Assembly: GCF_002929825.1 (NCBI RefSeq)
Contig: NZ_PJJN01000027.1
Location: forward strand, 87,819 to 151,818
DNA from: Cryobacterium sp. Y29
GTDB lineage: Bacteria > Actinomycetota > Actinomycetes > Actinomycetales > Microbacteriaceae
DNA length: 64,000 nt
Direction: 5' to 3'
Each line of letters opens with the position of its first letter. The first letter of the stretch is position 1. Positions 48,432 to 57,512 of this stretch are shown here, one piece after another. The translations under genes and the position numbers were made by a program. The notes beneath the pieces were generated by a model that had not been told where the DNA came from, made no database searches, and worked only from the letters and a program-made list of their open reading frames with translations.

Positions 48432-48461
48432 AGCGGATGCCGCCAACGGGCGGCATCCGCT
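48432..48461. terminator. Hairpin made of two AGCGGATGC motifs
   Basis: AGCGGATGCCGCC (48432-48444) and GGCGGCATCCGCT (48449-48461) pair in a 13-bp perfect stem with a 4-nt loop, 14 bases beyond the stop of the minus-strand beta-glucosidase. Both arms contain the full 9-mer. Likely bidirectional termination. Confidence 0.75.
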
Positions 48462-48474
48462 CGCCTGCCGCCGC

Positions 48475-49890
48475 TCAGCCCGCGTGCGCCGCTCGTATGT
48501 GCGCCGCGAACATGCTTCCGCTGTCTTTCACCGTGCGCTCAAGGGTGTCGTAGTCGACGCGCACGATGCCGAAGCGCTTCTCGTAGCCATAGGACCACTC
48601 GAAGTTGTCGAGCAGCGACCAGACGAAGTATCCGCGCACGTCGGCGCCGGCCGCGATGGCCTCACCCACCTTGTTGACGTGCGCCACGATGTACTCCGTG
48701 CGCTCGGCGTCGTGCACGGCGCCATCGGCGCTCACCACGTCGTCGTAGGCGGCGCCGTTCTCGGTGACATAGAGCGGCGGGAGCCGGTCATATTCTTTGC
48801 CGAGCCGCCCGAGCAACAGACGCAGTCCGTCGGGGTTGACCTCCCAGTCCATCGCGGTGCGCGGCAGTCCGCGGCTGGGAAAGCTGATGTACTCCGACCC
48901 GATCCACGGCGACCCGACCGAACGGGCGGCGCCGCCGGCGTGCGAGTCGTTCGCCGAGGCATCCGCGTGCCCGCTCACGAGGTCGTCGTGATAATGGTTG
49001 ACGCCGAGAAAATCGAGCGGGGCGGCGATGATCTCGAGGTCGTCCGAGTGGATGATCTCGGCCAGGCCGAACGGCTCGAGGTCGCGCAGGGTGTCCTCGG
49101 GGTAGGCACCATGCAGCAGCGGGTCGAGAAAGATGCGGTTGGCCAGCGAGTCGAGCCGCCGGGCCGCTTCGATGTCGACCGCGTCGGTGGCATCGCGCGG
49201 CACGGCGTTGGTGAGGTTGAGCGTGATCCCCAGGTTCTGGGCGCCCGCTGAGCGCAGCGCATTGACCGCGAGCCCGTGCGCGAGGTGCTGGTGGTGCACG
49301 GCAGCGATCGCCGCCCGCCCGTCCTGGCGGCCCGGCGCGTGCACGCCCGATCCGTAGCCGAGCAGCGAGGAGCAGAACGGTTCGTTGAAGGTAGTCCAGT
49401 GGGTGACTCGATCGCCGAGCGCGGAGTAGACATCCGTTGCATAGTCGACAAAACGGTAGGCGGTGTCGCGGTTGGCCCAGCCACCCTTCTCCTCCAGTGC
49501 CTGCGGCAGGTCCCAGTGATACAGGGTGAGCCAGGGCAGAATACCCGCGCCGAGCAGTTCGTCGACGAGCCGGGAATAGAAGTCGAGCCCTTCCGGGTTC
49601 ACGGCGCGGTCGCCCGGACGCACCCGCGCCCAGCTGGTGGAAAAACGGTAGGAGTCGAGGCCGAGTGAGGCCATGAGCGCCACGTCGGCGGGCATTCGGT
49701 GGTAATGATCCACGGCGGTCTCCAAGTCGTCGCCGCCCGCGATGGCGCCCGGAACCTGCGCGAACGCGTCCCAGATTGAGTCTTCCTTGCCGCCGGCATG
49801 GCCGGCGCCCTCGATCTGCGCGGCGGCCGTCGCCGACCCCCAGAGAAATCCGTGCGGCCAGGGGAACGGTGTGGGTGCGATCTGCGACAT
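48475..49890 (-). CDS. GH1 family beta-glucosidase
   Basis: The 471-aa protein has FLWGSATAAAQIEGA at the N-terminus, THWTTFNEPFCSSLLGYGSG (acid/base Glu in TFNEP), LYVTENGAAYDD (nucleophile Glu) and YFVWSLLDNFEWSYGYEKRF at the aglycone site. It hydrolyses beta-glucosides such as cellobiose in the cytoplasm. No signal peptide and no adjacent sugar transporter or LacI regulator, so its uptake partner is elsewhere. Confidence 0.95.
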   Translation of the reverse strand: MSQIAPTPFPWPHGFLWGSATAAAQIEGAGHAGGKEDSIWDAFAQVPGAIAGGDDLETAVDHYHRMPADVALMASLGLDSYRFSTSWARVRPGDRAVNPEGLDFYSRLVDELLGAGILPWLTLYHWDLPQALEEKGGWANRDTAYRFVDYATDVYSALGDRVTHWTTFNEPFCSSLLGYGSGVHAPGRQDGRAAIAAVHHQHLAHGLAVNALRSAGAQNLGITLNLTNAVPRDATDAVDIEAARRLDSLANRIFLDPLLHGAYPEDTLRDLEPFGLAEIIHSDDLEIIAAPLDFLGVNHYHDDLVSGHADASANDSHAGGAARSVGSPWIGSEYISFPSRGLPRTAMDWEVNPDGLRLLLGRLGKEYDRLPPLYVTENGAAYDDVVSADGAVHDAERTEYIVAHVNKVGEAIAAGADVRGYFVWSLLDNFEWSYGYEKRFGIVRVDYDTLERTVKDSGSMFAAHIRAAHAG

Positions 49891-50083
49891 GACGTCACGC
49901 TATCCTGCCGTGCGGCATCCAGCCAACGTTGTGGACCTTGCCTGCCAAGCCCGCGTGCCTCAGTGCGGACATCCGGTCGAAACGGGCCTGCGCTCGGGTG
50001 GAACCGGAATTTTTACCGCATATCTCCGCAGTTGTGCACGTGGCATCCAGAACTCTGATAATCGTCGCGGCTAAGCTCGAATC

Positions 50084-50221
50084 ATGCTGCAGAACAACGA
50101 ACCCACGGAGGCCGACCAGCGGCGTCTCCGCCGCCGGTTTTTGATCGGCGTCATCATCGTCGGAGTGCTCGTCGCCCTCGCGGCGATCGGGCTCTATCTG
50201 AGTGCCGCCTTCAATGCTTAG
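50084..50221 (+). CDS. 45-residue single-span membrane peptide
   Basis: ATG 50084 to TAG 50221 encodes 45 residues: MLQNNEPTEADQRRLRRRF followed by a hydrophobic helix LIGVIIVGVLVALAAIGLYL and a short tail. A basic cluster before the helix predicts N-in topology. The composition is typical of small actinobacterial membrane peptides; function unknown. It precedes the amidase-domain gene by 39 bases on the same strand. Confidence 0.65.
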   Translation: MLQNNEPTEADQRRLRRRFLIGVIIVGVLVALAAIGLYLSAAFNA

Positions 50222-50260
50222 GCCGTCCACCGTTCCCAGAAAAATCGAAGTGAGTACACC

Positions 50261-50971
50261 ATGCAGCTGACCCGGTGGCAGCTACTCGGCCTCACGTCGG
50301 CCGTCGGAGCCGTGCTCGCCGTCGGCGCGACCGCGCTCGTCGTGCAGGCCCTCGAGGGTTCCGCCGACTCTGCAAAGACCGCTCAGACCGCGGATGCCGC
50401 CACTCCCGTCACAACGGAGCAACCGGCTCGTCCCACCCCCACCGAGTCTGCTATCGCGGCGCCGGTCGCGGCAACACCGGCTGGGGGCGCCGCCGTAACG
50501 GCCCAGCTGGACTACCTTCTCGCGCACTGGAAGCTCGAAAACTACAACTCCGCAGAGTGGGGAGTGCTCGGTGAGAATGACTGCGTCAACTTCGCCAGCC
50601 AGGCCATGATCGCCCGCGGCTGGACCATGGACGCTGTCTGGTCGAGTCCGAAGAACGGCAACGCCTATGACGCTTCAGCGGCCTGGCGCAGCTCGACCGC
50701 CTTCATGAAGTACATCGCGGCGACCGGCAAGGCCGTAGCCCTGACCGATCAGCAGCGCGACCAGGTCAAGGTCGGCGACATCGCGCAATTCGACTGGGAC
50801 AACACCGGCGACCGTGACCACACCGGGATCGTCACCAAGGTCGAGAAAGCCGGCGACACCGTCTCGATCTTCTTTGCCGGGCACACCTTGGATTCCGACT
50901 ATCGTTCGGTCGACACGGCGATCACGGTGGATCACCCGGGCGGCACTGCGTACTACTGGAGCGTTCCCTAG
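50261..50971 (+). CDS. Secreted amidase-domain (Amidase_6-like) protein
   Basis: The 236-aa protein has an N-terminal membrane/signal segment (residues ~7-30), then a Thr/Pro/Ala-rich linker to ~75. The C-terminal domain has YNSAEWGVLGENDCVNFASQ (nucleophile Cys), VKVGDIAQFDWDNTGDRDHT and a following histidine context, the pattern of Amidase_6 cysteine peptidase-like domains. A cell-wall hydrolytic or surface-enzyme role is inferred. Its stop TAG overlaps that of pgm in a CTAG at 50968-50971. Confidence 0.85.
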   Translation: MQLTRWQLLGLTSAVGAVLAVGATALVVQALEGSADSAKTAQTADAATPVTTEQPARPTPTESAIAAPVAATPAGGAAVTAQLDYLLAHWKLENYNSAEWGVLGENDCVNFASQAMIARGWTMDAVWSSPKNGNAYDASAAWRSSTAFMKYIAATGKAVALTDQQRDQVKVGDIAQFDWDNTGDRDHTGIVTKVEKAGDTVSIFFAGHTLDSDYRSVDTAITVDHPGGTAYYWSVP

Positions 50972-52584
50972 GCGATCGCGTCGTCGACTATGGCTTTGGC
51001 CTCGGCCTGCACCAGGGCCAGGTGCTCCGGGCCGAGGAAGGACTCGGCGTAGATTTTGTAGACGTCTTCGGTGCCGCTGGGCCGGGCCGCGAACCAGGCG
51101 TTCTCGGTCGTTACCTTGACGCCGCCGATGGCAGCGCCGTTGCCCGGGGCGACGCTGAACGCGCCGGTGATCTTCTCGCCGGCGAGCTCGGTGGCCGTGA
51201 TCATCGAGCCGTCGAGTTTGGCCAGGGCGGCCTTCTGCGCGGGCGTGGCGGCGGCATCCACTCGGGCATACGAGGGCGCGCCGAAGTGCTCGGTCAGTTC
51301 CGCGTAGCGCTGGCTCGGGGTCTTGCCGGTCACCGCGAGAATCTCGGAGGCGAGCAGGGCGAGCAGAATACCGTCCTTGTCGGTGGTCCAGACGGTGCCG
51401 TCAAAGCGCACGAAACTCGCTCCGGCGCTCTCTTCACCGCCGAAAGCGACGGAACCGTCGATGAGGCCGGGCACGAACCATTTGAAACCAACGGGCACCT
51501 CCCACAGGTCGCGGCCGAGAAAGCCGGTCACCCGGTCGATCATCGTCGACGAGACGAGGGTCTTACCCACCGCAGCGTCGGGCCTCCAGCCTTCGCGGTG
51601 GCTGTACAGGTAGTCGATGGCGACGGCCAGAAAGTGGTTCGGGTTCATCAGGCCGCCGTCGGGCGTCACGATGCCGTGCCGGTCGGCGTCAGCGTCGTTG
51701 CCGGTGAGAATGTCGTACTCATCCTTGTGGGCGACAACGGATGCCATCACTGACGCACTCGAGGGATCCATCCGGATCTTCTCATCCCAATCCAGGGTCA
51801 TGAAGCGCCAGGTCGGGTCGACTTTCGGGTTGACTACGACCAAGTCGATCTCATAACGGTCACGGATGGCGCCCCAGTAGCCCACGCTTGCGCCGCCGAG
51901 CGGGTCGGCCCCGATGCGGATTCCGCTGGTGCGGATGGCCTGCATGTCGATGATGTTCTCGAGGTCGTTCACGTAGTTGCCGCGAAAGTCGTAGGTTTCC
52001 AGGGCGCTGGGTTCGCTCATCAGTACGCCATCGAGACCATGAGCGATGAGTTCGTTGGCCCGGTTAGCGATCCACGAGGTGGCATCGCTGTCGGCCGGAC
52101 CGCCGTGTGGCGGGTTGTACTTGAAGCCGCCATCCATCGGTGGGTTGTGGCTCGGGGTGACGACGATGCCGTCGGCCAGGTCGCCGTGCTCGGCGCGGTT
52201 GTAGGCCAAAATCGCGTGCGACAGGGACGGGGTGGGCACGTAGTCGTCGAACTCGTCTACGAGCACGCGCACGCCGTTGGCGACGAGCACCTCGAGGGCG
52301 GTCGTGTACGCCGGACCGCTCAGGGCGTGCGGGTCGGTGCCGATGAACAGCGGGCCGGTGATGCCCTGACCGGCGCGATATTCCACGATCGCCTGCGTCG
52401 TGGCACTGATGTGATCCTCGTTGAAGGCGGTGTTCAGTGAACTGCCGCGGTGCCCGGAGGTGCCGAAGACGACCCGTTGGGCCGGCACCGTGACATCCGG
52501 TTTCAGGTCGTAATAGGCCTTGACCAGCCCATCAACGTCGATCAAATCAGATTCCTGGGCGCGGGTTCCTGCTCGTTGGCTCAT
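50968..52584 (-). CDS. pgm: Alpha-D-glucose phosphate-specific phosphoglucomutase
   Basis: Interconverts glucose-1- and glucose-6-phosphate, feeding UDP-glucose and trehalose/glycogen synthesis. The 538-residue protein has VVFGTSGHRGSSLN, the catalytic serine in IVVTPSHNPP (~140), the metal loop LTGNDADADRHG, GFKWFVPG-GGEESAG and the phosphate loop ARPSGTEDVYK. The ATG at 52584 fits better than the GTG at 52590. Convergent with the amidase gene with no room for a terminator. Confidence 0.96.
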   Translation of the reverse strand: MSQRAGTRAQESDLIDVDGLVKAYYDLKPDVTVPAQRVVFGTSGHRGSSLNTAFNEDHISATTQAIVEYRAGQGITGPLFIGTDPHALSGPAYTTALEVLVANGVRVLVDEFDDYVPTPSLSHAILAYNRAEHGDLADGIVVTPSHNPPMDGGFKYNPPHGGPADSDATSWIANRANELIAHGLDGVLMSEPSALETYDFRGNYVNDLENIIDMQAIRTSGIRIGADPLGGASVGYWGAIRDRYEIDLVVVNPKVDPTWRFMTLDWDEKIRMDPSSASVMASVVAHKDEYDILTGNDADADRHGIVTPDGGLMNPNHFLAVAIDYLYSHREGWRPDAAVGKTLVSSTMIDRVTGFLGRDLWEVPVGFKWFVPGLIDGSVAFGGEESAGASFVRFDGTVWTTDKDGILLALLASEILAVTGKTPSQRYAELTEHFGAPSYARVDAAATPAQKAALAKLDGSMITATELAGEKITGAFSVAPGNGAAIGGVKVTTENAWFAARPSGTEDVYKIYAESFLGPEHLALVQAEAKAIVDDAIA

Positions 52585-52619
52585 GAGCACAGTCTGGCAC
52601 CCCCGGTAGGCTGTCAGCC

Positions 52620-53576
52620 ATGCCCGACTCGCCGAATCCGCTCCAAGCCCAGACTTACAGCTATCTCGGCCCGGCCGGCACCTTCACTGAAGCGGCGCTC
52701 GCCCAGGTTCCGGGCGCCCGCGGCCAGATCTGGCGTCCGGTCAACAACGTCGGTGAGGCCTTCGCCGATGTCGTGAGCGGCCGCAGCCTGGCGGCAATGA
52801 TCGCCATCGAGAACTCGGTCGACGGCGGAGTCACGGCCACGCAGGATGCCCTCGCGAGCGTGCCAAACCTGCGCATCATCGGCGAATACCTGGTGCCCGT
52901 GAACTTCGTACTGGTCGCCCGCCCCGGCACAACGTTGAACGACGTGCGCGTCATCAACGCGCATCCGGTCGCCTATGGGCAGTGCCGCAATTGGCTCGAA
53001 CGCACCCTGCCGAGCCATGGGCACATTCCCGCGTCGAGCAACGTCACTGCGGCGTCGTCACTCCTGGACAACGCGCAAGCGGATGCCGCGATCGCCCCGC
53101 CCGGCATCGACAAGCACCACGACGTCGTTGTCCTGGCGTCAGAAATCGGTGACAACCCGAACGCGGTGACCCGGTTCGTGCTTGTCGCCCGCGGCAACGA
53201 GCTCACCGCGCCGACCGGAGCCGACAAGACCAGCCTCATCATCGAGCTGCCGAGCGACCGCTCCGGCGCGTTGCTCGACATGCTCGAGCAGTTCGCCACC
53301 CGCGGCGTGAACCTCAGTCTCATCCAGTCCCGGCCGATCGGGGATTCCCTCGGCCGTTACCGCTTCGTGGTCGATGCCGACGGTCATATTCTCGACGAGC
53401 GCGTCGCCGACGCACTGCTCGGGTTGCGCCGTTTCAGCCCCAAGGTGATCTTTCTCGGGTCCTATCCGCGGGCAGACCAGCGCAAGATCGAGTTCACGTC
53501 CCGCTACGACGACGGCATCTTCATCGAGGCTCGCGACTGGTTGCGCGGGCTGATCGCGGGGGAGCCGACCCAATGA
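52620..53576 (+). CDS. pheA: Prephenate dehydratase
   Basis: Decarboxylating dehydration of prephenate to phenylpyruvate for phenylalanine. The 318-aa protein has YSYLGPAGTFTEAAL, IAIENSVDGGVTAT, VTRFVLVAR (the TRF motif) and an ACT domain SLIIELPSDRSGALLDMLEQ with LSLIQSRPIGDSLGRYRFVV, where QSRP replaces the usual ESRP of Phe-binding ACT domains. Its stop overlaps the next start by 4 nt. Confidence 0.95.
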   Translation: MPDSPNPLQAQTYSYLGPAGTFTEAALAQVPGARGQIWRPVNNVGEAFADVVSGRSLAAMIAIENSVDGGVTATQDALASVPNLRIIGEYLVPVNFVLVARPGTTLNDVRVINAHPVAYGQCRNWLERTLPSHGHIPASSNVTAASSLLDNAQADAAIAPPGIDKHHDVVVLASEIGDNPNAVTRFVLVARGNELTAPTGADKTSLIIELPSDRSGALLDMLEQFATRGVNLSLIQSRPIGDSLGRYRFVVDADGHILDERVADALLGLRRFSPKVIFLGSYPRADQRKIEFTSRYDDGIFIEARDWLRGLIAGEPTQ

Positions 53577-54064
53577 CCGATCCGCGCTTTGACCCGGAGC
53601 ACGATGCCCGCTATCAGCGTGGCTATGAGCCCGGTGACTCGGTGGATTCCACTAGCGCGGCGATGACCGAGCTGTTCGCGCCCACTCCTTCCAACCAGCC
53701 AGAAGCATCCGTCGACACAGACGGGCGCAACCCGGGTGCGATCCCTGTGCCTGCAGACGGTGCAGCTGACGACGACGAGCCCCTCGATCAATTCGAGCCG
53801 CGTAATCCGTTCATCATTGCCCTGTGGTTTATTGGGCCAGCTCTCATCATCGGTGGGCTGATCCTGCAGGTGCGCACGATTACGAGCACCTATTTCAGCT
53901 CCGGCTTCTCGGGATCCTCGAACGCGGAGGTGCCGATCGAGATAGTGATGCAGCAGTTGACTTACACCTTCGCACCCGCAATGATCTCCACCGGTCTGCT
54001 CACCGTTGTTGGCCTGCTGTTCGTCCACGCCCTGCGGTGGCGTTTTCGATCGTCGCGACCATAG
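53573..54064 (+). CDS. Hypothetical two-span membrane protein
   Basis: The 163-aa protein has a hydrophilic Asp/Pro-rich N-terminus to ~80, then membrane helices ALWFIGPALIIGGLILQV and APAMISTGLLTVVGLLFVHA separated by a Ser/Gly-rich loop. It is translationally coupled to pheA (ATGA) and convergent with the lipid-kinase gene. No family was recognised. Confidence 0.75.
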   Translation: MTDPRFDPEHDARYQRGYEPGDSVDSTSAAMTELFAPTPSNQPEASVDTDGRNPGAIPVPADGAADDDEPLDQFEPRNPFIIALWFIGPALIIGGLILQVRTITSTYFSSGFSGSSNAEVPIEIVMQQLTYTFAPAMISTGLLTVVGLLFVHALRWRFRSSRP

Positions 54065-54082
54065 CCAGTTCCGCTATCTGAC

Positions 54083-55066
54083 TCAGGCCGGCACGCGCAC
54101 GATGAGCGCGCCGGCATCGGCGTGCAGGCGCACCTTCTGCACCAGACCGAACTCATCGCCGTCCAGTTCGAATTCCTGCACGTGCTCAAGCGCGATACGA
54201 ATGTCGGGCCCGCGCAGGGTCGTCATCACCCGCTCATTTGACGACTCCGTCGCCGCAATCATGCGTCGCCCCACCGCTGAGCGCCGCAGGACCCCGTTTT
54301 CCCAGGTCACCCGCCGCCAGATGGTGAGCCAGCCGAGCATGCCCTTGGGCTGCAGCACGGCAATGTCCAAAATGCCGTCGTCGAGGCGCGCATCGGGCAG
54401 AAACTGCAGGTTGCCCGGCAGTAGCCCGCAGTTGGCCACGAGAATGGCGCTCACCTGCGCCGGCCGGTCCGTGCGTCCGGCAACGCTGTAGCGGATGCGA
54501 AATGGCCGCGCTTTCGGCAGCGCCCGCGCCACCCCGTCGACGTAGGCGAGCCAGCCCATCTGCTTCTTGAGGTCGTCGCGTGTGTGGGCGATCATCTGCG
54601 CGTCGAGCCCGAGCCCGGCCATGACCAGAAAAACGTGCTCTTCTACCGCGCCGGCATCGGTGGTCACGATAGCGACGCCGAGGTCGATGGGCTTGTCGAC
54701 ACCGCTGAACGCGATCGACGTTGCGGCGTCGATGCTGCCGAGCGGGAGCAGCAGGTTGCGGGCGAGCAGATTGCCGGTACCCGATGGCACGATGGCCATG
54801 CGCACGCCGGACTCCCGCAACGCCTCGGCGACGGCCCGCACCGTGCCGTCACCGCCGGCCGAGACCACCATAGCGGCGCCGGTATCGAGGGCCCGTTTGG
54901 TAGCGGCCTGGCCGACATCGTCGACAGTTGTTTCAAACCATTGCGTCGTACCCCATCCGGCGGACTGCTCCGCTTCGGCCACGCTCGCCCGCAACTTAGC
55001 AAGGTCGACCTTGATGGGGTTGTAGACGACGGCAGCATGCTGGGCGAGGTTTTCGGAGGCGCTCAC
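54083..55066 (-). CDS. Diacylglycerol kinase-like (DAGK catalytic domain) lipid kinase
   Basis: The 327-aa protein has VVYNPIKVDLAKLR, the glycine-rich VVSAGGDGTVRAVAEAL, and VPSGTGNLLARNLLLPL of the DAGK/sphingosine-kinase ATP site, and LDDGILDIAVLQPKGMLGW and QEFELDGDEFG in the C-terminal lid. It may phosphorylate diacylglycerol or a related lipid; substrate is uncertain. The ATG at 55066 is divergent from serS. Confidence 0.93.
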   Translation of the reverse strand: MSASENLAQHAAVVYNPIKVDLAKLRASVAEAEQSAGWGTTQWFETTVDDVGQAATKRALDTGAAMVVSAGGDGTVRAVAEALRESGVRMAIVPSGTGNLLARNLLLPLGSIDAATSIAFSGVDKPIDLGVAIVTTDAGAVEEHVFLVMAGLGLDAQMIAHTRDDLKKQMGWLAYVDGVARALPKARPFRIRYSVAGRTDRPAQVSAILVANCGLLPGNLQFLPDARLDDGILDIAVLQPKGMLGWLTIWRRVTWENGVLRRSAVGRRMIAATESSNERVMTTLRGPDIRIALEHVQEFELDGDEFGLVQKVRLHADAGALIVRVPA

Positions 55067-55129
55067 GAGGCTTAGGCTACTGGGTTGGCCTCGCGATTGC
55101 CCGATGGTAGTCGCTTGTAGACTGACCGG

Positions 55130-56410
55130 GTGATTGATCCGGTGCTGTTACGCGAAAACCCTGACCTCTTCAAGCGTTCGCAGGAGGCCCGTGGCGACTC
55201 CGTTGAGGCGGTCGATGCCGCGCTTGCTGCCGACGCGGAACGGCGGTCGACGATCACGGCGTTCGAAGACCTGCGCGCCGCGCAAAACCTGTTCGGCAAG
55301 AGGGTCGCTGCGGCGCCTGGCGCTGAGAAAAAAGCCCTCGTTGCAGAAGCGCAAAGCCTCGCCGCCGAGGTGAAGGCTGCCGGAGTCATCGCCGGCGAGG
55401 CCGACATCCGCTTCACCGCGGTCGTCAAGACCATCGCGAACCCGATCATCGACGGCGTACCGGTCGGCGCCGAAGAAAACTTCGCGACCCTACGCACCCA
55501 CGGTGAAGCCCCGATCTTCGACTTTGAGCCGCGCGACCACCTCGAACTGGGCGAACTGCTCGGGGCCATCGACATGGCCCGCGGCGCCAAGGTCTCCGGA
55601 ACCCGCTTCTACTTTTTGAAGGGCATCGGCGCCCGGCTCGAGATCGCCCTCATGAACATGGCGCTCGACCGGGCGCTCGAAGCCGGCTTCGTGCCGCTCA
55701 TCACCCCCACCCTGGTGCGACCCGAGATCATGGACGGCACCGGCTTTCTCGGCGAACACAATGATGAGGTCTACTACCTGCCCGCCGACGACCTCTACCT
55801 CACCGGCACGAGCGAGGTCGCGCTCGCCGGGTACCACAAAGACGAGATCCTCGACCTCTCCGAAGAGCCCCTGCGGTACGCCGGCTGGTCCACCTGCTAC
55901 CGCCGCGAGGCCGGCTCGGGCGGAAAAGACACCCGTGGCATCATTCGCGTGCACCAGTTCAACAAGCTCGAAATGTTCACCTACGTGCTGCCCGAGAACG
56001 CCGAGGCCGAGCATGATCGCCTCGTCGCCCTGCAGGAGGGCATGCTGCAGTCGCTCGGCCTCAGCTACCGGGTTATCGACGTCGCTGCTGGGGACCTCGG
56101 CTCGAGCGCGGCCCGCAAGTTCGACATCGAGGCTTGGGTGCCCACCCAGAATGCATACCGTGAGCTCACCAGCACGAGCAACTGCACCACCTATCAGGCG
56201 CGCCGGTTGGACATCCGCTATCGAACCGAATCGGGCAAGACCACGCCGGTCGCCACCCTGAACGGTACGCTGGCGACCACTCGCTGGCTCGTGGCCATGC
56301 TCGAAACGCACCAGCAAGCGGATGGTTCGGTGCTCGTTCCGAGCGCGCTGCAGCCCTACCTCGGTGGCCTCGAGGTACTCAGGCCGATCCCCGTCAGGGG
56401 AACGAAGTGA
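55130..56410 (+). CDS. serS: Seryl-tRNA synthetase
   Basis: Class II synthetase charging tRNA-Ser; both a tRNA-Ser(TGA) and a tRNA-Ser(GCT) lie downstream in this window. The 426-aa protein has the N-terminal coiled-coil arm, [40 protein letters not shown] (motif 2), [20 protein letters not shown] and [20 protein letters not shown] (motif 3). GTG start at 55130; its stop overlaps the next gene's start (GTGA at 56407). Confidence 0.97.
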   Translation: MIDPVLLRENPDLFKRSQEARGDSVEAVDAALAADAERRSTITAFEDLRAAQNLFGKRVAAAPGAEKKALVAEAQSLAAEVKAAGVIAGEADIRFTAVVKTIANPIIDGVPVGAEENFATLRTHGEAPIFDFEPRDHLELGELLGAIDMARGAKVSGTRFYFLKGIGARLEIALMNMALDRALEAGFVPLITPTLVRPEIMDGTGFLGEHNDEVYYLPADDLYLTGTSEVALAGYHKDEILDLSEEPLRYAGWSTCYRREAGSGGKDTRGIIRVHQFNKLEMFTYVLPENAEAEHDRLVALQEGMLQSLGLSYRVIDVAAGDLGSSAARKFDIEAWVPTQNAYRELTSTSNCTTYQARRLDIRYRTESGKTTPVATLNGTLATTRWLVAMLETHQQADGSVLVPSALQPYLGGLEVLRPIPVRGTK

Positions 56411-57222
56411 CTGCGGTGTCCATGACCGAGCGGTGGCTCGTCGCCCTCGACATCGACGGAACCACGATGCACGAAGACGGCTCGATCAGCCAGGCCGTGA
56501 TCGACGAGGTCGCCCGGCTTACCGCTGCAGGACACGAGGTCATGCTGGCCACGGGGCGTTCCGCCGCAGCAGCCCTGCCGGTGCTCGACCGACTCGGCAT
56601 CTCACCGCGCTATGTCGTCTGTTCCAACGGCGCCATCACCATGCACCGCGACGCCTCAGCGCCCATGGGCTACCGCCGTGAATGGATTGAAACCTTCGAC
56701 CCCAGCGACGTGCTCATATCGATTCGCGCGCACCTCGGGTCGGCGCGGTTCGCCGTCGAAGACGAGCACGGCTTCTACCGCTATACCGAGCCGATTCCCG
56801 ATGCCACGATCGGCATGGACAGCGAACGGGTCGATTTCGATGAGCTCTTGAAGCACCAGGCAACCCGCGTGGTCGTCATCTCCCCCGACCACGACATGGA
56901 GGATTTTCTCCAGGTGGTCGAGCGCATGGGGCTGAACCGGGTCAGCTACGCCATCGGGTGGACTGCCTGGCTCGACATCGCCCCCGACGGTGTCAATAAG
57001 TCCACGGCGATGGAGCGGGTGCGGGTGTCTATTGGTGTCCCCCGCCACCGGGTAATGGCCGTCGGGGATGGTCGCAACGACATCGACATGCTGCAATGGG
57101 CTGGCGAATTCGGTCGCGGTGTGGCCATGGGGGAGTCCCCCGATGACGTTCTTGCCGCCGGATCAGAGGTCACCGGCAACGTGGCCATCGATGGCCTCGC
57201 CACGGTGTTGCGCACGCTCTGA
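56407..57222 (+). CDS. HAD-superfamily Cof-type phosphatase
   Basis: The 271-aa protein has [20 protein letters not shown] (motif I, DxDGT), [14 protein letters not shown] (motif II), a C2-type cap, and [15 protein letters not shown] (motif IV). Family members dephosphorylate sugar phosphates or cofactors. GTG 56407 overlaps the serS stop; an in-frame ATG lies at 56422. Coupling to serS has no obvious functional meaning. Confidence 0.92.
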   Translation: MTAVSMTERWLVALDIDGTTMHEDGSISQAVIDEVARLTAAGHEVMLATGRSAAAALPVLDRLGISPRYVVCSNGAITMHRDASAPMGYRREWIETFDPSDVLISIRAHLGSARFAVEDEHGFYRYTEPIPDATIGMDSERVDFDELLKHQATRVVVISPDHDMEDFLQVVERMGLNRVSYAIGWTAWLDIAPDGVNKSTAMERVRVSIGVPRHRVMAVGDGRNDIDMLQWAGEFGRGVAMGESPDDVLAAGSEVTGNVAIDGLATVLRTL

Positions 57223-57342
57223 CGGGCATCCAGCCGTTTTTCAGCCGGCTCTGTCAGCCTGTGCAGTCTGCCATCGGCTAGAATCGGGCCAGTTCGCCCA
57301 ACTGTTTCTACGCTGCATTTTGCGTGGGGGCTCGGGCAACCG

Positions 57343-57427
57343 GGAGGGCTGTCCGAGCGGCCGATGGAGCCAGTCTTGAAAACTGGTGGGCAGAAATGTC
57401 TCGTGGGTTCGAATCCCACGCCCTCCG
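57343..57427 (+). tRNA. tRNA-Ser(TGA)
   Basis: The 85-nt cloverleaf has acceptor GGAGGGC paired with GCCCTCC and discriminator G, anticodon stem CCAGT/ACTGG with loop CTTGAAA (anticodon TGA), a long variable arm, and T-loop GGTTCGAATCCC. CCA is not encoded. It reads codon UCA. Confidence 0.95.
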
Positions 57428-57512
57428 CAACACCTGTGAAATGCACAACCACCGGCGTACAGCGACTGTCGCCTCAGGGCCGTCCGGCCAGCAACCCGAT
57501 GAGAGGACATGA

